Origin: Affinundibacterium nitidum
GTDB taxonomy: Bacteria > Pseudomonadota > Gammaproteobacteria > Burkholderiales > Burkholderiaceae_D
Length of the DNA: 64,000 bases
Assembly: GCF_014284155.1 (NCBI RefSeq)
Contig: NZ_JACOFZ010000002.1
Location: 218,613-282,612 of the forward strand
Direction: 5' to 3'
The notes beneath the pieces are model-generated. The model ran no database searches. It saw only the letters and a list, made by a program, of their open reading frames with translations, and was not told where the DNA came from. A program made the position numbers and the translations under genes. Below are positions 1 to 12,087 of this stretch, piece by piece. Each line of letters opens with the position of its first letter. The stretch's first letter is position 1.

Positions 1-125
1 GAGGCGATCTGCTGCAGTAACCGCTGCTTAAAGCTTGCAGCGGAATGTAAGATATGAATATCTTGCGCTTGCAGTCCTATCGCGGGTAACTCGGTGAAGG
101 TCGGGCGTGGTGTAAAGAAGCGCAT
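1..125 (-). CDS. pssA: CDP-diacylglycerol-serine O-phosphatidyltransferase, E. coli (PLD) type, N-terminal part
   Basis: The first 41 codons of a minus-strand gene that runs off the left edge. The visible protein begins MRFFTPRP and continues with an LPxI motif, an acidic/hydrophobic stretch and a segment of the form AxxFKQRLLQQIA. From memory this follows the N-terminus of E. coli PssA (LPKI, then ADFRETLLEKIA), a phospholipase-D superfamily enzyme that makes phosphatidylserine from CDP-diacylglycerol and serine. The catalytic HKD motifs lie outside the window, so the call rests on this short match. The frame stays open upstream of the ATG as far as a TAG near position 221, but I see no better start. 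The ATG has no strong ribosome binding site. The partner decarboxylase psd lies 3.8 kb away on the other strand, which supports the call. Confidence 0.7.
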   Translation of the reverse strand, partial: MRFFTPRPTFTELPAIGLQAQDIHILHSAASFKQRLLQQIA

Positions 126-296
126 GAAGGAAAAATTATCAGGGGACGAGGAAATGTGGGGGATAGTAGCACCGTCCCCCGTATTTGCGATAGGAGCTGG
201 CGATACTTATCGCTAGATTTCTAATAGATCGGGGCAATCACGAAAAATCCAAGTCCTTTGCTTCGAACCCAGATCTTTTCGAATCGAAGTTACGCC

Positions 297-2072
297 TTAA
301 GCCGTCATGATTTGCAATTGCTTGCGAATTTTTTCAGCTAAATTATCGTATTGCGCACCGAGCATTTTATGGAGCTCTTCATCACTCGCGTAACCAATCG
401 ATTTCCGATAAGCTGCCTTAATTTGCTGGCCCTCTATCCAACGTGCTTCGACACCCGCTAAGTCATTGACGATACGCGCTTTGGCTTCAGGATGTTGTAG
501 CTTGTAGTCCGCCACTGCTTCTTGATGAACAGTGATGAGTTCAGCAACGCTAACGTTTTTCGGCAGCTTACGTAGAATGACGCGATCACCATAACTAAAT
601 GGCGAAATGCTTTCCGGCTGAGTCGAAATCAAGGTGCCATCATCGAAAGTTGTGACACACTCGACCATCGCATGAGCTTTCCATTTGCCCATCACAAACA
701 AAATCATCACCGCCACAAAGCCTGGCCATTTGTGTTTCATCTTAAAGCTAGCCATGCCGATTTCACCACTCTCATCTCGATAAAAGCGCAGCAGCACGTG
801 TTGGCCCAACATTTTGAACATGCCCATGGCTTCGGCATCGCAAATCTTGTGCATACCGGCCTTCAGCGCGGCTTTCTCTGTTTTGTCCGCATGTTGACGT
901 TGATACGTTGGGTAGTCTTTCGCATCCACTTCGGCCAACTCAGGGTGAGGTTCATTGACCAAATTCAATAACTGCCTCGCCAAACTCATGGCGCGCATGG
1001 TATCGGGGTCGTCGCTGATATTGGCAGCTAGCGCGTCTGAAACACTAGCGCCACGGCGGATGGCATCGGCTGCTCCCATGATGGCTTGCGCAGCGATATT
1101 GTCTGACAGATTGCGATCCTTACCGCTATCATCCAAGCCATTTAACAACATATTGGCAAAGTGCTCGCGCTCACCGGCTCCATTATTTTCAGACATCGTG
1201 CGGCGTTCAATGAAGTAGGCACGTAATGGTGCATCTTCTGGCATTTTGGCGAGAGCATCATCATAAATAGCCAAGGCTTCATCGAATTGGCCTAAATCAT
1301 GCAATGTGGTTGCCAATTTGAGCGCGTGACCTGGTTGCTGCGACAAGCTCCAAGCAGTGCGGTAGTCGGCAGCTGCGGCTTGCAGACGATCTTTCAAATA
1401 ATAGATGCCACTATAGGTGCGCACCACGTTGGCGGGCAATTCCGCATTTGCATCTTCCTCATTGATATTCGCAAATGCATTTGCGCGCGCATGACCGGCG
1501 CGCGCTAAGTAATAGTCGGCTTGTTTGGGTGCTGCCTGAATGGCTTGATCAAGCAGTTGTGCGGCCTCACGTTCACGTTCCTCCAACTGCAAGGCATTAA
1601 CCTCATCGCTCGATTCAATCTGACGTAAGTGATTTGAGAGCAAAAAACTTGCCTGTGCGTGTTCAGGCTCTTTAGCTAAAATCAAGCGTAAATCAGATTC
1701 ATTGCGGGCATCGAGTTCGACTTGTCTCTCAGCTCGGCGCGCTCTTACTTCTTGCACAGCGGCAGGTAAGTCATCTTCGTCAGCCTCATCTTCGCCATCG
1801 ATCAAAGGCAATTCTTTTTCCATATACCAATCACTGTACTCCACACGCATTAAGCGTGCTGGTAAATGGTCTGGCAGTTTTTGAATGACGATTTCTAAAG
1901 TGTCGGGTAGATCGATATAGCGCTCAAGCTTTTCGAGGCAATTCGCACGATGCCAACGCAAAGCGGCAGAATTCGGGAATTCTTGCAGAAGTTGCTCTAC
2001 GTGGTTCAGAGCTTGATCAAATTGTTTAGAGTTAAAAGCACGTTTGAATTCATCGAATGCTGGATGTTGCAT
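297..2072 (-). CDS. TPR-repeat protein of unknown function
   Basis: A 591-residue protein with no signal peptide. The N-terminal 60 residues and the middle (about 150-330) read as tetratricopeptide repeats, with helical pairs carrying the W/L-G-A-P spacing of TPRs (for example around LQAAAADYRTAWSL and FDEALAIYDDAL). An acidic stretch near 93-102 (GEDEADEDDL) separates the repeat blocks. The last 200 residues form a different domain that includes a hydrophobic segment (PGFVAVMILFVMG, about 450-462) and a conserved-looking C-terminus; I do not recognise this domain. TPRs mediate protein-protein contacts, so a scaffold or co-factor role is possible but not shown. It is transcribed toward pssA and away from ahpD. 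Confidence 0.75.
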   Translation of the reverse strand: MQHPAFDEFKRAFNSKQFDQALNHVEQLLQEFPNSAALRWHRANCLEKLERYIDLPDTLEIVIQKLPDHLPARLMRVEYSDWYMEKELPLIDGEDEADEDDLPAAVQEVRARRAERQVELDARNESDLRLILAKEPEHAQASFLLSNHLRQIESSDEVNALQLEEREREAAQLLDQAIQAAPKQADYYLARAGHARANAFANINEEDANAELPANVVRTYSGIYYLKDRLQAAAADYRTAWSLSQQPGHALKLATTLHDLGQFDEALAIYDDALAKMPEDAPLRAYFIERRTMSENNGAGEREHFANMLLNGLDDSGKDRNLSDNIAAQAIMGAADAIRRGASVSDALAANISDDPDTMRAMSLARQLLNLVNEPHPELAEVDAKDYPTYQRQHADKTEKAALKAGMHKICDAEAMGMFKMLGQHVLLRFYRDESGEIGMASFKMKHKWPGFVAVMILFVMGKWKAHAMVECVTTFDDGTLISTQPESISPFSYGDRVILRKLPKNVSVAELITVHQEAVADYKLQHPEAKARIVNDLAGVEARWIEGQQIKAAYRKSIGYASDEELHKMLGAQYDNLAEKIRKQLQIMTA

Positions 2073-2163
2073 TTCTTATGTCCTGTCTGCAGTTGCACTA
2101 AATTTCCCATCCAGCCGAAGTCGAATGAAAAAAGCCGAGCAAGCACGCTAACAGAAAAGAAAA

Positions 2164-2187
2164 TGGTCGGCAATCAAAAGCCGACCA
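2164..2187 (-). terminator. Rho-independent terminator after ahpD
   Basis: Inverted repeat TGGTCGGC / GCCGACCA with an 8-nt loop. Read on the minus strand it is followed by TTTTCTTTTCTG, a U-rich tail. It lies about 95 bases beyond the ahpD stop codon. Confidence 0.65.
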
Positions 2188-2280
2188 AGGGTAGATGGTG
2201 ATCTTTGTCCGAGAGGAAAGCTGTTGCTTTAGCACGAAAGCGGAGACATTTGTCTGTTCGCTGAAATGCCGCCCTTAGAC

Positions 2281-2802
2281 TCAAGCCTCTGCTGCAATCA
2301 CTTGAGACGCTGCATTAATCACAGCTGCAATACGACCTACATCGCGCAATTGTACGGTGCTCATGCCTTCTTTCTTCAACAGGTCAAAGTGCGATTTCAC
2401 GCAGAAATGACATTTACCAACAATCGATGCCGCTAAGGCATACATCTCAAAACGGCGCTTATCGACACCACCGTTGGTCGCATATGCGTTCATACGCAGC
2501 TGCGCGCCTTGGGTTTTCAAGTCCTCATCATCGGCCATTTCGACAAATGGATACCAGACATTATTCATGCCCATCAATGCCGCTGCTGTCATCGCTGCCT
2601 GAATTTCTTCTGGAGAGATATTGCCGGAGTTCTTAATCAGATCAACGATCACTTTACTCTTCGCCGCGAACGCTGCTGCCAAGGCTACACCTACGGCATC
2701 GTTTCCTTCGAGACTAGAACGAGCAATTGTGCTATCCACGTTCAAACGGATGTCTTTAGCATAGTCAGGAATGCTATTTTTAATTGAAGTAAGAAATTCC
2801 AT
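2281..2802 (-). CDS. ahpD: Alkylhydroperoxidase AhpD
   Basis: A 173-residue member of the AhpD / carboxymuconolactone decarboxylase family. The family signature is intact: Glu119, Cys131-His-Phe-Cys134 and His138, the proton-relay and CxxC residues that in the Mycobacterium tuberculosis enzyme reduce AhpC using electrons from lipoylated dihydrolipoamide succinyltransferase. I chose the ATG at 2802 because an AGGTG ribosome binding site sits 8 bases ahead of it; an in-frame GTG at 2811 would use part of that site. The gene lies 215 bases downstream of ahpC on the same strand with a hairpin in between. Together they form a peroxide and peroxynitrite detoxification pair in the cytoplasm. Confidence 0.93.
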   Translation of the reverse strand: MEFLTSIKNSIPDYAKDIRLNVDSTIARSSLEGNDAVGVALAAAFAAKSKVIVDLIKNSGNISPEEIQAAMTAAALMGMNNVWYPFVEMADDEDLKTQGAQLRMNAYATNGGVDKRRFEMYALAASIVGKCHFCVKSHFDLLKKEGMSTVQLRDVGRIAAVINAASQVIAAEA

Positions 2803-2831
2803 AGTTTTCACCTATTAAAAAGTGGTTTTAA

Positions 2832-2849
2832 AACCCGCCGAAGCGGGTT
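2832..2849 (-). terminator. UUCG-tetraloop terminator/attenuator between ahpC and ahpD
   Basis: On the minus strand the sequence AACCCGC-TTCG-GCGGGTT is followed by TTAAAACC. This is a 7-bp GC-rich stem closed by an exceptionally stable UUCG tetraloop. It sits after the ahpC stop and before ahpD, so it probably ends most ahpC transcripts, with read-through supplying less ahpD message. The U-tract is short, so partial termination is likely. Confidence 0.65.
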
Positions 2850-3016
2850 GATTGTACTGCCATTGCAGAGATTCGAACTCATCACCCTCAAAATCCAAAT
2901 TCTGCTGGAAATTCAATTTTAGGGAGACAGAGGTAGGCGCCCAACTTGCAAACCCTTGCAGCAATACTTGAGTATTGCGAGGACAAGCAACAACGCTATG
3001 TCCCCTACAATTGAAT

Positions 3017-3565
3017 TTACAAAGTGGCGCCGCCCACTGTACGGTTGCATGGGCACAACTCATCCGTTTGCAAACCGTCCAAAATACGCAAGATTTCAGT
3101 TGGGTTACGGCCTACGTTCAAGTTGTTCACAGAAACGTGCTGAATGACATTGTCAGGATCAACGATGAAAGTTGCACGCAAAGCTACACCAGCGTTGACA
3201 TCACGGACGCCCAACATGTCTACCAAAGAACCTGTTGCATCACCAAATGCATAGTGATTCAATTTATCCAAGTCTTTGTGTTCACGGCGCCATGCCAATT
3301 TACAGAACTCGTTATCAGTTGAACCGCCCATCAACACTGCATCGCGATCAGCGAAGTCATTTGCCAATTTTGCAAATTCAACGATTTCTGTTGGGCAAAC
3401 GAATGTGAAATCTTTTGGATAGAAATAGATAATTTTCCATTTACCTGGGAAAGACGCCTCAGTGATCGTTTCGAATGCGGAAACGCCGTTTTCTTCATGA
3501 TGATTAAAACCTGGCTTTGCTGATGGTACGCTGAACGCTTCGAGTTTTTGTCCTACTGTTTTCAT
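3017..3565 (-). CDS. ahpC: Peroxiredoxin AhpC (2-Cys, AhpD-dependent type)
   Basis: A 182-residue thiol peroxidase that reduces H2O2, organic hydroperoxides and peroxynitrite. The peroxidatic cysteine is Cys57 in the FVCPTE motif. The C-terminal resolving region reads DELCPCN with cysteines at 171 and 173. Three-cysteine proteins ending in ELCxCN are the type found in mycobacterial AhpC, which is reduced by AhpD rather than AhpF. That fits the ahpD gene directly downstream and the absence of ahpF here. A GGAG-like site (CTAGGAGAACTTA on the minus strand) precedes the ATG. Induction by an OxyR-type regulator is likely from family knowledge, but I cannot point to a convincing binding site. Confidence 0.95.
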   Translation of the reverse strand: MKTVGQKLEAFSVPSAKPGFNHHEENGVSAFETITEASFPGKWKIIYFYPKDFTFVCPTEIVEFAKLANDFADRDAVLMGGSTDNEFCKLAWRREHKDLDKLNHYAFGDATGSLVDMLGVRDVNAGVALRATFIVDPDNVIQHVSVNNLNVGRNPTEILRILDGLQTDELCPCNRTVGGATL

Positions 3566-3912
3566 TAAGTTCTCCTAGTAAATTGAAATGAGTATTTCAT
3601 TTATTGCCGTTCAGTCTATTTTCAAGTCTTGCTCAATAAACTGTACCGCGAATAGTTTTCTGATTCGATGACTAGAAGCTTATCACTATGAATTTCACTA
3701 ATCCAATAGAATATTTCTAAATCATCTTTAGTCAAATCCTAAACAAGCATTTTTCTTCGTCGCAACCCCTTAGCAATCATCTTATGCCAATTTCACTAAA
3801 GGCGTATGACATCTCAAGAAAGCTAATTTCGAGACGAAATTGGCTGCAAATTTTCAGTTTCCAAGTATGAACCGTTATAATCGCGAATCTTTTATTACAT
3901 GATGAGCTTGCC
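3566..3912. other. Divergent intergenic region between ahpC and psd
   Basis: An AT-rich 347-base gap between divergent genes with no ORF worth calling. Near ahpC there is a short inverted repeat TGAAAT-gagt-ATTTCA (3584-3599), which could be a regulator site or part of the 5' leader. The promoters of both genes must lie here, but I see no clear -35/-10 pair. Confidence 0.4.
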
Positions 3913-4752
3913 GTGTCTGACCGCCTTGCCGTTTTGCCGCAGTATCTTTTACCTAAATATTTGCTGACCGCTTTTGCAGGTTTAGTTGCCAATGATCGGG
4001 GCGGTGCACGCACCACTAAGCTCATCAATTGGTTCGTCAAGAAATACAATGTAAATATGGCGGAAGCAGCGAACCCTGATACGGCAAGCTACGCCAGCTT
4101 TAACGAATTTTTCACTCGCCCGCTATGTGAAGGCGCCCGTCCGATTGCCGACACTGCCTACGTTTGTCCTGTCGATGGAGCAATCAGTGAATTTGGTCAA
4201 ATCAATGCCGGACAAATCTTTCAGGCGAAAGGTCATGAATTTAGTGCCACCGCGCTTGTTGGCGGTGACGCCAGTCTCGCTGCAAAATATCACGACGGTC
4301 AATTTGCCAATATCTACCTGAGCCCACGCGATTATCACCGTATTCATATGCCTTGCGATGGCCGATTGAAACGCATGATCTATGTACCTGGCGAGTTATT
4401 TTCTGTGAACCCAACGACGGCGCGCGGCGTGCCTGGTTTATTTGCTCGTAATGAGCGTGTGGTCTGCGTGTTTGACTCCCCCGCGGGTGAGTTTGTGCTG
4501 GTACTAGTAGGTGCTACCATCGTCGGTAGCATGCAAACTGCATGGCACGGCATTGTCAATCCGCCTCGCACGAATCAAGTTCGTGAATGGACTTATACAG
4601 ACCAACAGATTGAACTGAAGAAAGGCGAAGAAATGGGACGCTTTCTTCTGGGTTCAACAGTGGTGATGCTATTCCAAAAAGAAAGCATGCAATTTAATCC
4701 CTTATGGAAACCTGCTGGCGCCGTGCGCCTCGGTGAAGTAATGGGTAGCTGA
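3913..4752 (+). CDS. psd: Phosphatidylserine decarboxylase proenzyme, E. coli type
   Basis: A 279-residue inner-membrane enzyme that converts phosphatidylserine to phosphatidylethanolamine. It self-cleaves at the LGST motif (246-249): Ser248 becomes the pyruvoyl group of the alpha chain. The Asp88 (VDG) and His145 (DYHRIHMP) residues complete the D-H-S self-cleavage triad known for the family. It lines up through most of its length with E. coli Psd (PDTASY, FNEFF, YLSPRDYHR, LFARNERV) but lacks the long acidic C-terminal tail of that protein. The start is GTG; no in-frame ATG exists upstream. Many Burkholderiales carry the shorter Psd beside ilvC, so this longer type is worth noting. Confidence 0.95.
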   Translation: MSDRLAVLPQYLLPKYLLTAFAGLVANDRGGARTTKLINWFVKKYNVNMAEAANPDTASYASFNEFFTRPLCEGARPIADTAYVCPVDGAISEFGQINAGQIFQAKGHEFSATALVGGDASLAAKYHDGQFANIYLSPRDYHRIHMPCDGRLKRMIYVPGELFSVNPTTARGVPGLFARNERVVCVFDSPAGEFVLVLVGATIVGSMQTAWHGIVNPPRTNQVREWTYTDQQIELKKGEEMGRFLLGSTVVMLFQKESMQFNPLWKPAGAVRLGEVMGS

Positions 4753-4803
4753 GCTCTTTCTACCGCAAAAAAAGTGGATTTGAATCTAGAGACTCGAATC
4801 CAT

Positions 4804-4813
4804 CCCCCCCCCC
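4804..4813. repeat. C10 homopolymer tract
   Basis: Ten consecutive cytosines 50 bases after the psd stop, with a second C5 run nearby. The tract is non-coding. It could be length-variable or a sequencing-sensitive site. Confidence 0.5.
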
Positions 4814-4953
4814 ATTCCAATGCTCCCCCGCAATCGCACCAGCCTAGGAACCACGTCAGCATTGATCTTCTTCACAGCATTTCGTTTGTGAAATATCAAT
4901 CTCCGAGGTTTGCACTGCACAAAATTCTTGCAGTCGCTTAAAAAATCGAGCAT

Positions 4954-4984
4954 AATCTAAATACGAATTATTCTTATTTAGATT
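4954..4984. promoter_or_regulatory. Perfect inverted repeat, candidate Fur box upstream of tonB
   Basis: Arms AATCTAAATA (4954-4963) and TATTTAGATT (4975-4984) are perfect reverse complements around an 11-base AT-rich spacer, 51 bases ahead of the tonB start. The 19 bases centred on it match about 11 of 19 positions of the Fur consensus GATAATGATAATCATTATC. A Fur operator controlling an iron-import TonB would make sense, but the match is partial. Confidence 0.5.
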
Positions 4985-5035
4985 ATTTGCATCGATTTGC
5001 GGAAACAGCGACTCGTTTAGCGGAGATTGGATATC

Positions 5036-5689
5036 ATGCACTTTTCAACGGCACCTCAGTCACAAAGACAATTCGCAACAATTGCGATGATTGCTTTCGC
5101 TCACGTTGTGCTGCTCGCAGCCATCTTAGCTAATCCGATTTCCCGTCTCACCACTCAACCAAAGCAAACGATAGTGATGATGGTGCCGACCGCACAGCCG
5201 CCCGCCCAGGTTCCTCCCGCACAAAAGACTGAAAAACTCAGCAAACAAGAGAATATTGTTACGACTAACATGCCAACGGCTGTGGCGAGTAAAGCCGATA
5301 ATCCAGATGCGATTCAAGTAGCGCCGGCGGTCAGTGAAATACCACCAGCGCCTAGCCATGTTCCAGTTACGGCAATGCCCAGTGTAGCGAAAGCAGAGCC
5401 AAGTGGCCCCAAAGTCATTAGTGCCGTTGAATACATTCAAGCACCACAAGCAGACTATCCGCCTATGGCCAAACGTATGGGCGAAGAAGGTCGTGTGGTG
5501 ATGCAAGTGCTGGTGAACGACAAAGGCCGCGCGGAGAAAGTTGAAATCATCAAATCCTCGGGCTTCAATCGATTAGACGAATCTGCGAAAACAGCTTTAA
5601 TGCGTGCGATTTTCAAGCCTTATGTTGAAGATGGAAAATCGGTGACCGTTCTTGCCACGGCAAGCATTAACTTCTCATTGCGAGGCTGA
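5036..5689 (+). CDS. tonB: Energy transducer TonB
   Basis: A 217-residue protein with TonB architecture: a single N-terminal membrane segment (about 14-33), a Pro/Ala/Lys-rich periplasmic linker (about 45-130) and a C-terminal TonB domain (about 132-217) containing YPPMAKRMGEEG and the ending INFSLRG. It would transmit proton-motive force from ExbB/ExbD to TonB-dependent outer-membrane receptors. No exbB, exbD or receptor gene is adjacent. I chose the ATG at 5036, preceded by GGAG; a TTG nine bases upstream is also in frame. The inverted repeat just upstream suggests iron control. Confidence 0.88.
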   Translation: MHFSTAPQSQRQFATIAMIAFAHVVLLAAILANPISRLTTQPKQTIVMMVPTAQPPAQVPPAQKTEKLSKQENIVTTNMPTAVASKADNPDAIQVAPAVSEIPPAPSHVPVTAMPSVAKAEPSGPKVISAVEYIQAPQADYPPMAKRMGEEGRVVMQVLVNDKGRAEKVEIIKSSGFNRLDESAKTALMRAIFKPYVEDGKSVTVLATASINFSLRG

Positions 5690-5723
5690 TTCCGGCGATT
5701 ATTGAGTGTTAGGGACGTAAAAA

Positions 5724-5756
5724 AAGCGTGTAGAGAAAAAATGGCTCTACACGCTT
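5724..5756. terminator. Bidirectional terminator between tonB and the GST gene
   Basis: A 12-bp perfect stem AAGCGTGTAGAG / CTCTACACGCTT with a 9-base loop. T-rich flanks lie on both sides (TTCTTATTT on plus, TTTTTACG on minus), serving the convergent genes tonB and gst. Confidence 0.85.
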
Positions 5757-5775
5757 TCTTATTTGATGCAAAGGA

Positions 5776-6384
5776 TCACTGTGGCACAGTATCCTTAAAC
5801 GATTGGCGCTCACCCAATTTATCAAACAACTTCGCCAAATTCGGATATTCGTCGCGCCATTGTATTTCAGGGAAACGGAACGATAACCAGCCTAAACAAC
5901 AGGCTACAGCGATATCTGCCAAGGTTAGGTGGTTACTCACGCAATAAGCAGACTCACCTAAGCCTAGAGACATCGCTTTCAAACCCGCATTCACTTTATC
6001 GAGTTGACGACCTATCCAAGCTTCGCTGCGGAACTCAGGCTCACGTTTCGTGCGTTCGACGAACACCATCACTGCTGCATCCAGAATACCGTCAGCTAAT
6101 GCCTCCCAGTTTTTGACCTCAGCACGTTCACGACCATGTGGTGGAATCAATTTACCTACTGGGGTTAGCGTATCGAGATATTCAACGATAACGCGCGAAT
6201 CAAACATGGCGCCACCGTCTTCCATCAACAAACAAGGAACTTTACCCAATGGGTTGGATTGCTGAATCGTCGTGTCTGCTGCCCAAACGTTTTCGAGAAT
6301 TAATGCGTAGTCCAACTTCTTTTCCGCCATAACGACGCGGACTTTTCGCACATAAGGGCTGGCGAGGGAACCAATGAGTTTCAT
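5776..6384 (-). CDS. Glutathione S-transferase family protein
   Basis: A 202-residue cytosolic protein with the two-domain GST layout. The N-terminal thioredoxin-like domain (1-80) includes the active-site segment SLASPYVRKVRV, the cis-proline motif KVPCLL and the glutathione-contact DSRVIVEYL. The helical C-terminal domain (90-202) contains the conserved N-capping motif SNHLTLADIAVACCL. It most resembles YibF-like bacterial GSTs. The catalytic residue would be Ser9 near the N-terminus. Substrate unknown; it is probably a detoxification or thiol-transfer enzyme. Convergent with tonB. Confidence 0.9.
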   Translation of the reverse strand: MKLIGSLASPYVRKVRVVMAEKKLDYALILENVWAADTTIQQSNPLGKVPCLLMEDGGAMFDSRVIVEYLDTLTPVGKLIPPHGRERAEVKNWEALADGILDAAVMVFVERTKREPEFRSEAWIGRQLDKVNAGLKAMSLGLGESAYCVSNHLTLADIAVACCLGWLSFRFPEIQWRDEYPNLAKLFDKLGERQSFKDTVPQ

Positions 6385-8177
<1,793 letters not shown>

Positions 8178-8251
8178 GTTTCGAGTTTAAGTCTCAGCTT
8201 TGAATATTGAGTTGAGACTCACAACAATACGTAAACCTAGGTCCCAATGAA

Positions 8252-8285
8252 AAAGCGGCAAATTCATCTCTGAATTTGCCGCTTT
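8252..8285 (+). terminator. Rho-independent terminator after purB
   Basis: A 15-bp perfect stem AAAGCGGCAAATTCA / TGAATTTGCCGCTTT with loop TCTC, followed on the plus strand by CTTTTTT. It lies 75 bases after the purB stop. Confidence 0.9.
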
Positions 8286-8373
8286 CTTTTTTCATCAACA
8301 ATACGCTATGACACGCATTGTTTGACTTTGACGAACACAATATGAATTCATACTGTGCTCGTACCCTCCCTTT

Positions 8374-10920
<2,547 letters not shown>

Positions 10921-11451
10921 ATGCAAAAATATTCAGGCATTAGTATTTTCTTGCATTGGTTGATCGCGATCCTCATTGTTGCGGCGTTCGCGCTAGGTAC
11001 CTACATGACAGAAATGCGCATTAGCCCAGCCAAATTACAGTACTACGCTTGGCATAAGTGGCTGGGGGTCACGGTACTGGGCTTGGTGGCGATTCGTTTG
11101 CTGGTGCGTTTGTGGAAAGGTGCGCCTGCATATCAAGCATCACTCAAGCCTTGGGAGAAGAATCTGGCGACAGCCACCCATCTGTTTTTATACTTTTTAA
11201 TGTTCGCAGTGCCAATTTCTGGTTACTTGTATTCCTATGCGGCAGGCTTTCCAGTTGTCTACCTCGGTATCGTGCAATTGCCAGCATTGATTCCGCCCAT
11301 GCCGGAACTCAAAGATTCGTTCAAAGAAGTACATGAAATTCTGACGACTATCATGGCAATCTTGGTTGCAATGCATTTCGCAGCAGCATTGAAACATAAA
11401 CTCATCGATAAAGATGGAACCCTAGAGCGCATGCTTCCAGGTAAAAACTAA
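10921..11451 (+). CDS. Cytochrome b561 family protein
   Basis: A 176-residue inner-membrane protein with four predicted helices (about 9-28, 45-64, 87-106, 139-157). Histidines at 12, 45, 138 and 152 lie in or at the ends of these helices and are the likely ligands for two b hemes. Members such as E. coli CybB oxidise ubiquinol, in CybB's case with superoxide as electron acceptor. A GGAG site sits 8 bases before the ATG. Two yceI-like genes follow at once, a pairing that is common in proteobacteria and suggests a shared redox or quinone-related function. Confidence 0.93.
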   Translation: MQKYSGISIFLHWLIAILIVAAFALGTYMTEMRISPAKLQYYAWHKWLGVTVLGLVAIRLLVRLWKGAPAYQASLKPWEKNLATATHLFLYFLMFAVPISGYLYSYAAGFPVVYLGIVQLPALIPPMPELKDSFKEVHEILTTIMAILVAMHFAAALKHKLIDKDGTLERMLPGKN

Positions 11452-11466
11452 AGATAAGGAATGAAT

Positions 11467-12036
11467 ATGAATTTTCAAATGAAAAATTTTCTGCGTCTCA
11501 GCAGTGCTACTTTATTGAGCATCACAACGGGGCTGGTATTTGCGGGAAGCCTCAAACTCGACAATGCCAAAAGTAGCCTGCAAATCACCTTCAAGCAAAT
11601 GGAAGTACCAGTCCAGGCAAGTTTCAAGCGCTATGCGGTGATTATTGATCTCAACGAAAAACAAATCGAGCAGTCGAAAGCTCAAGTTGAAATCGATATG
11701 AATAGCTTAGAATTGCCCGCGCCCGAGTACAACAAAGAGGTGCAAAAGAAAGAATGGTTTAACGCCGCACAATTCCCCAAAGCGACTTTCACTTCAACAG
11801 CCATGAAGCTTATTGCACCTGGCAAGCTTCAAGTGAGCGGAAATCTGACCATCAAAGGCAAAGTTGTCGCGACCAGTTTTCCTTTAAGCTACAAAGCAGA
11901 TGGAACTGGACAATTGTTTGAAGGTAGTTTGCCGATTAAGCGCCTTGCCTTTGGTATCGGTGATGGCGAATGGAAAGACACCAGCATGGTCGCTGATGAA
12001 GTTGTAATTAAATTTAAAGTAGTCACCACGAAGTAA
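11467..12036 (+). CDS. YceI family periplasmic protein (first copy)
   Basis: A 189-residue exported protein with a signal peptide (about 1-25, ending VFAGS) and a YceI lipocalin-like domain. YceI proteins bind polyisoprenoid or amphiphilic ligands in a beta-barrel. Typical segments here are FPKATFTST, LQVSGNLTIKGK and the closing VADEVVIKFKV. The ATG at 11467 is favoured because AAGGA lies 6 bases upstream; an in-frame ATG at 11461 overlaps that spacing. It lies 15 bases after the b561 gene, so the two are one transcript. Confidence 0.85.
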   Translation: MNFQMKNFLRLSSATLLSITTGLVFAGSLKLDNAKSSLQITFKQMEVPVQASFKRYAVIIDLNEKQIEQSKAQVEIDMNSLELPAPEYNKEVQKKEWFNAAQFPKATFTSTAMKLIAPGKLQVSGNLTIKGKVVATSFPLSYKADGTGQLFEGSLPIKRLAFGIGDGEWKDTSMVADEVVIKFKVVTTK

Positions 12037-12087
12037 CACCCTTTTATTGTGAGCATCGTTCACATCTTTTAACTTAGGAGTCAAAAC

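Noticed and set aside
2815-3063. Minus-strand open frame between ahpC and ahpD
   Set aside because: It spans the hairpin and part of ahpC in another frame and shows no protein-like pattern.
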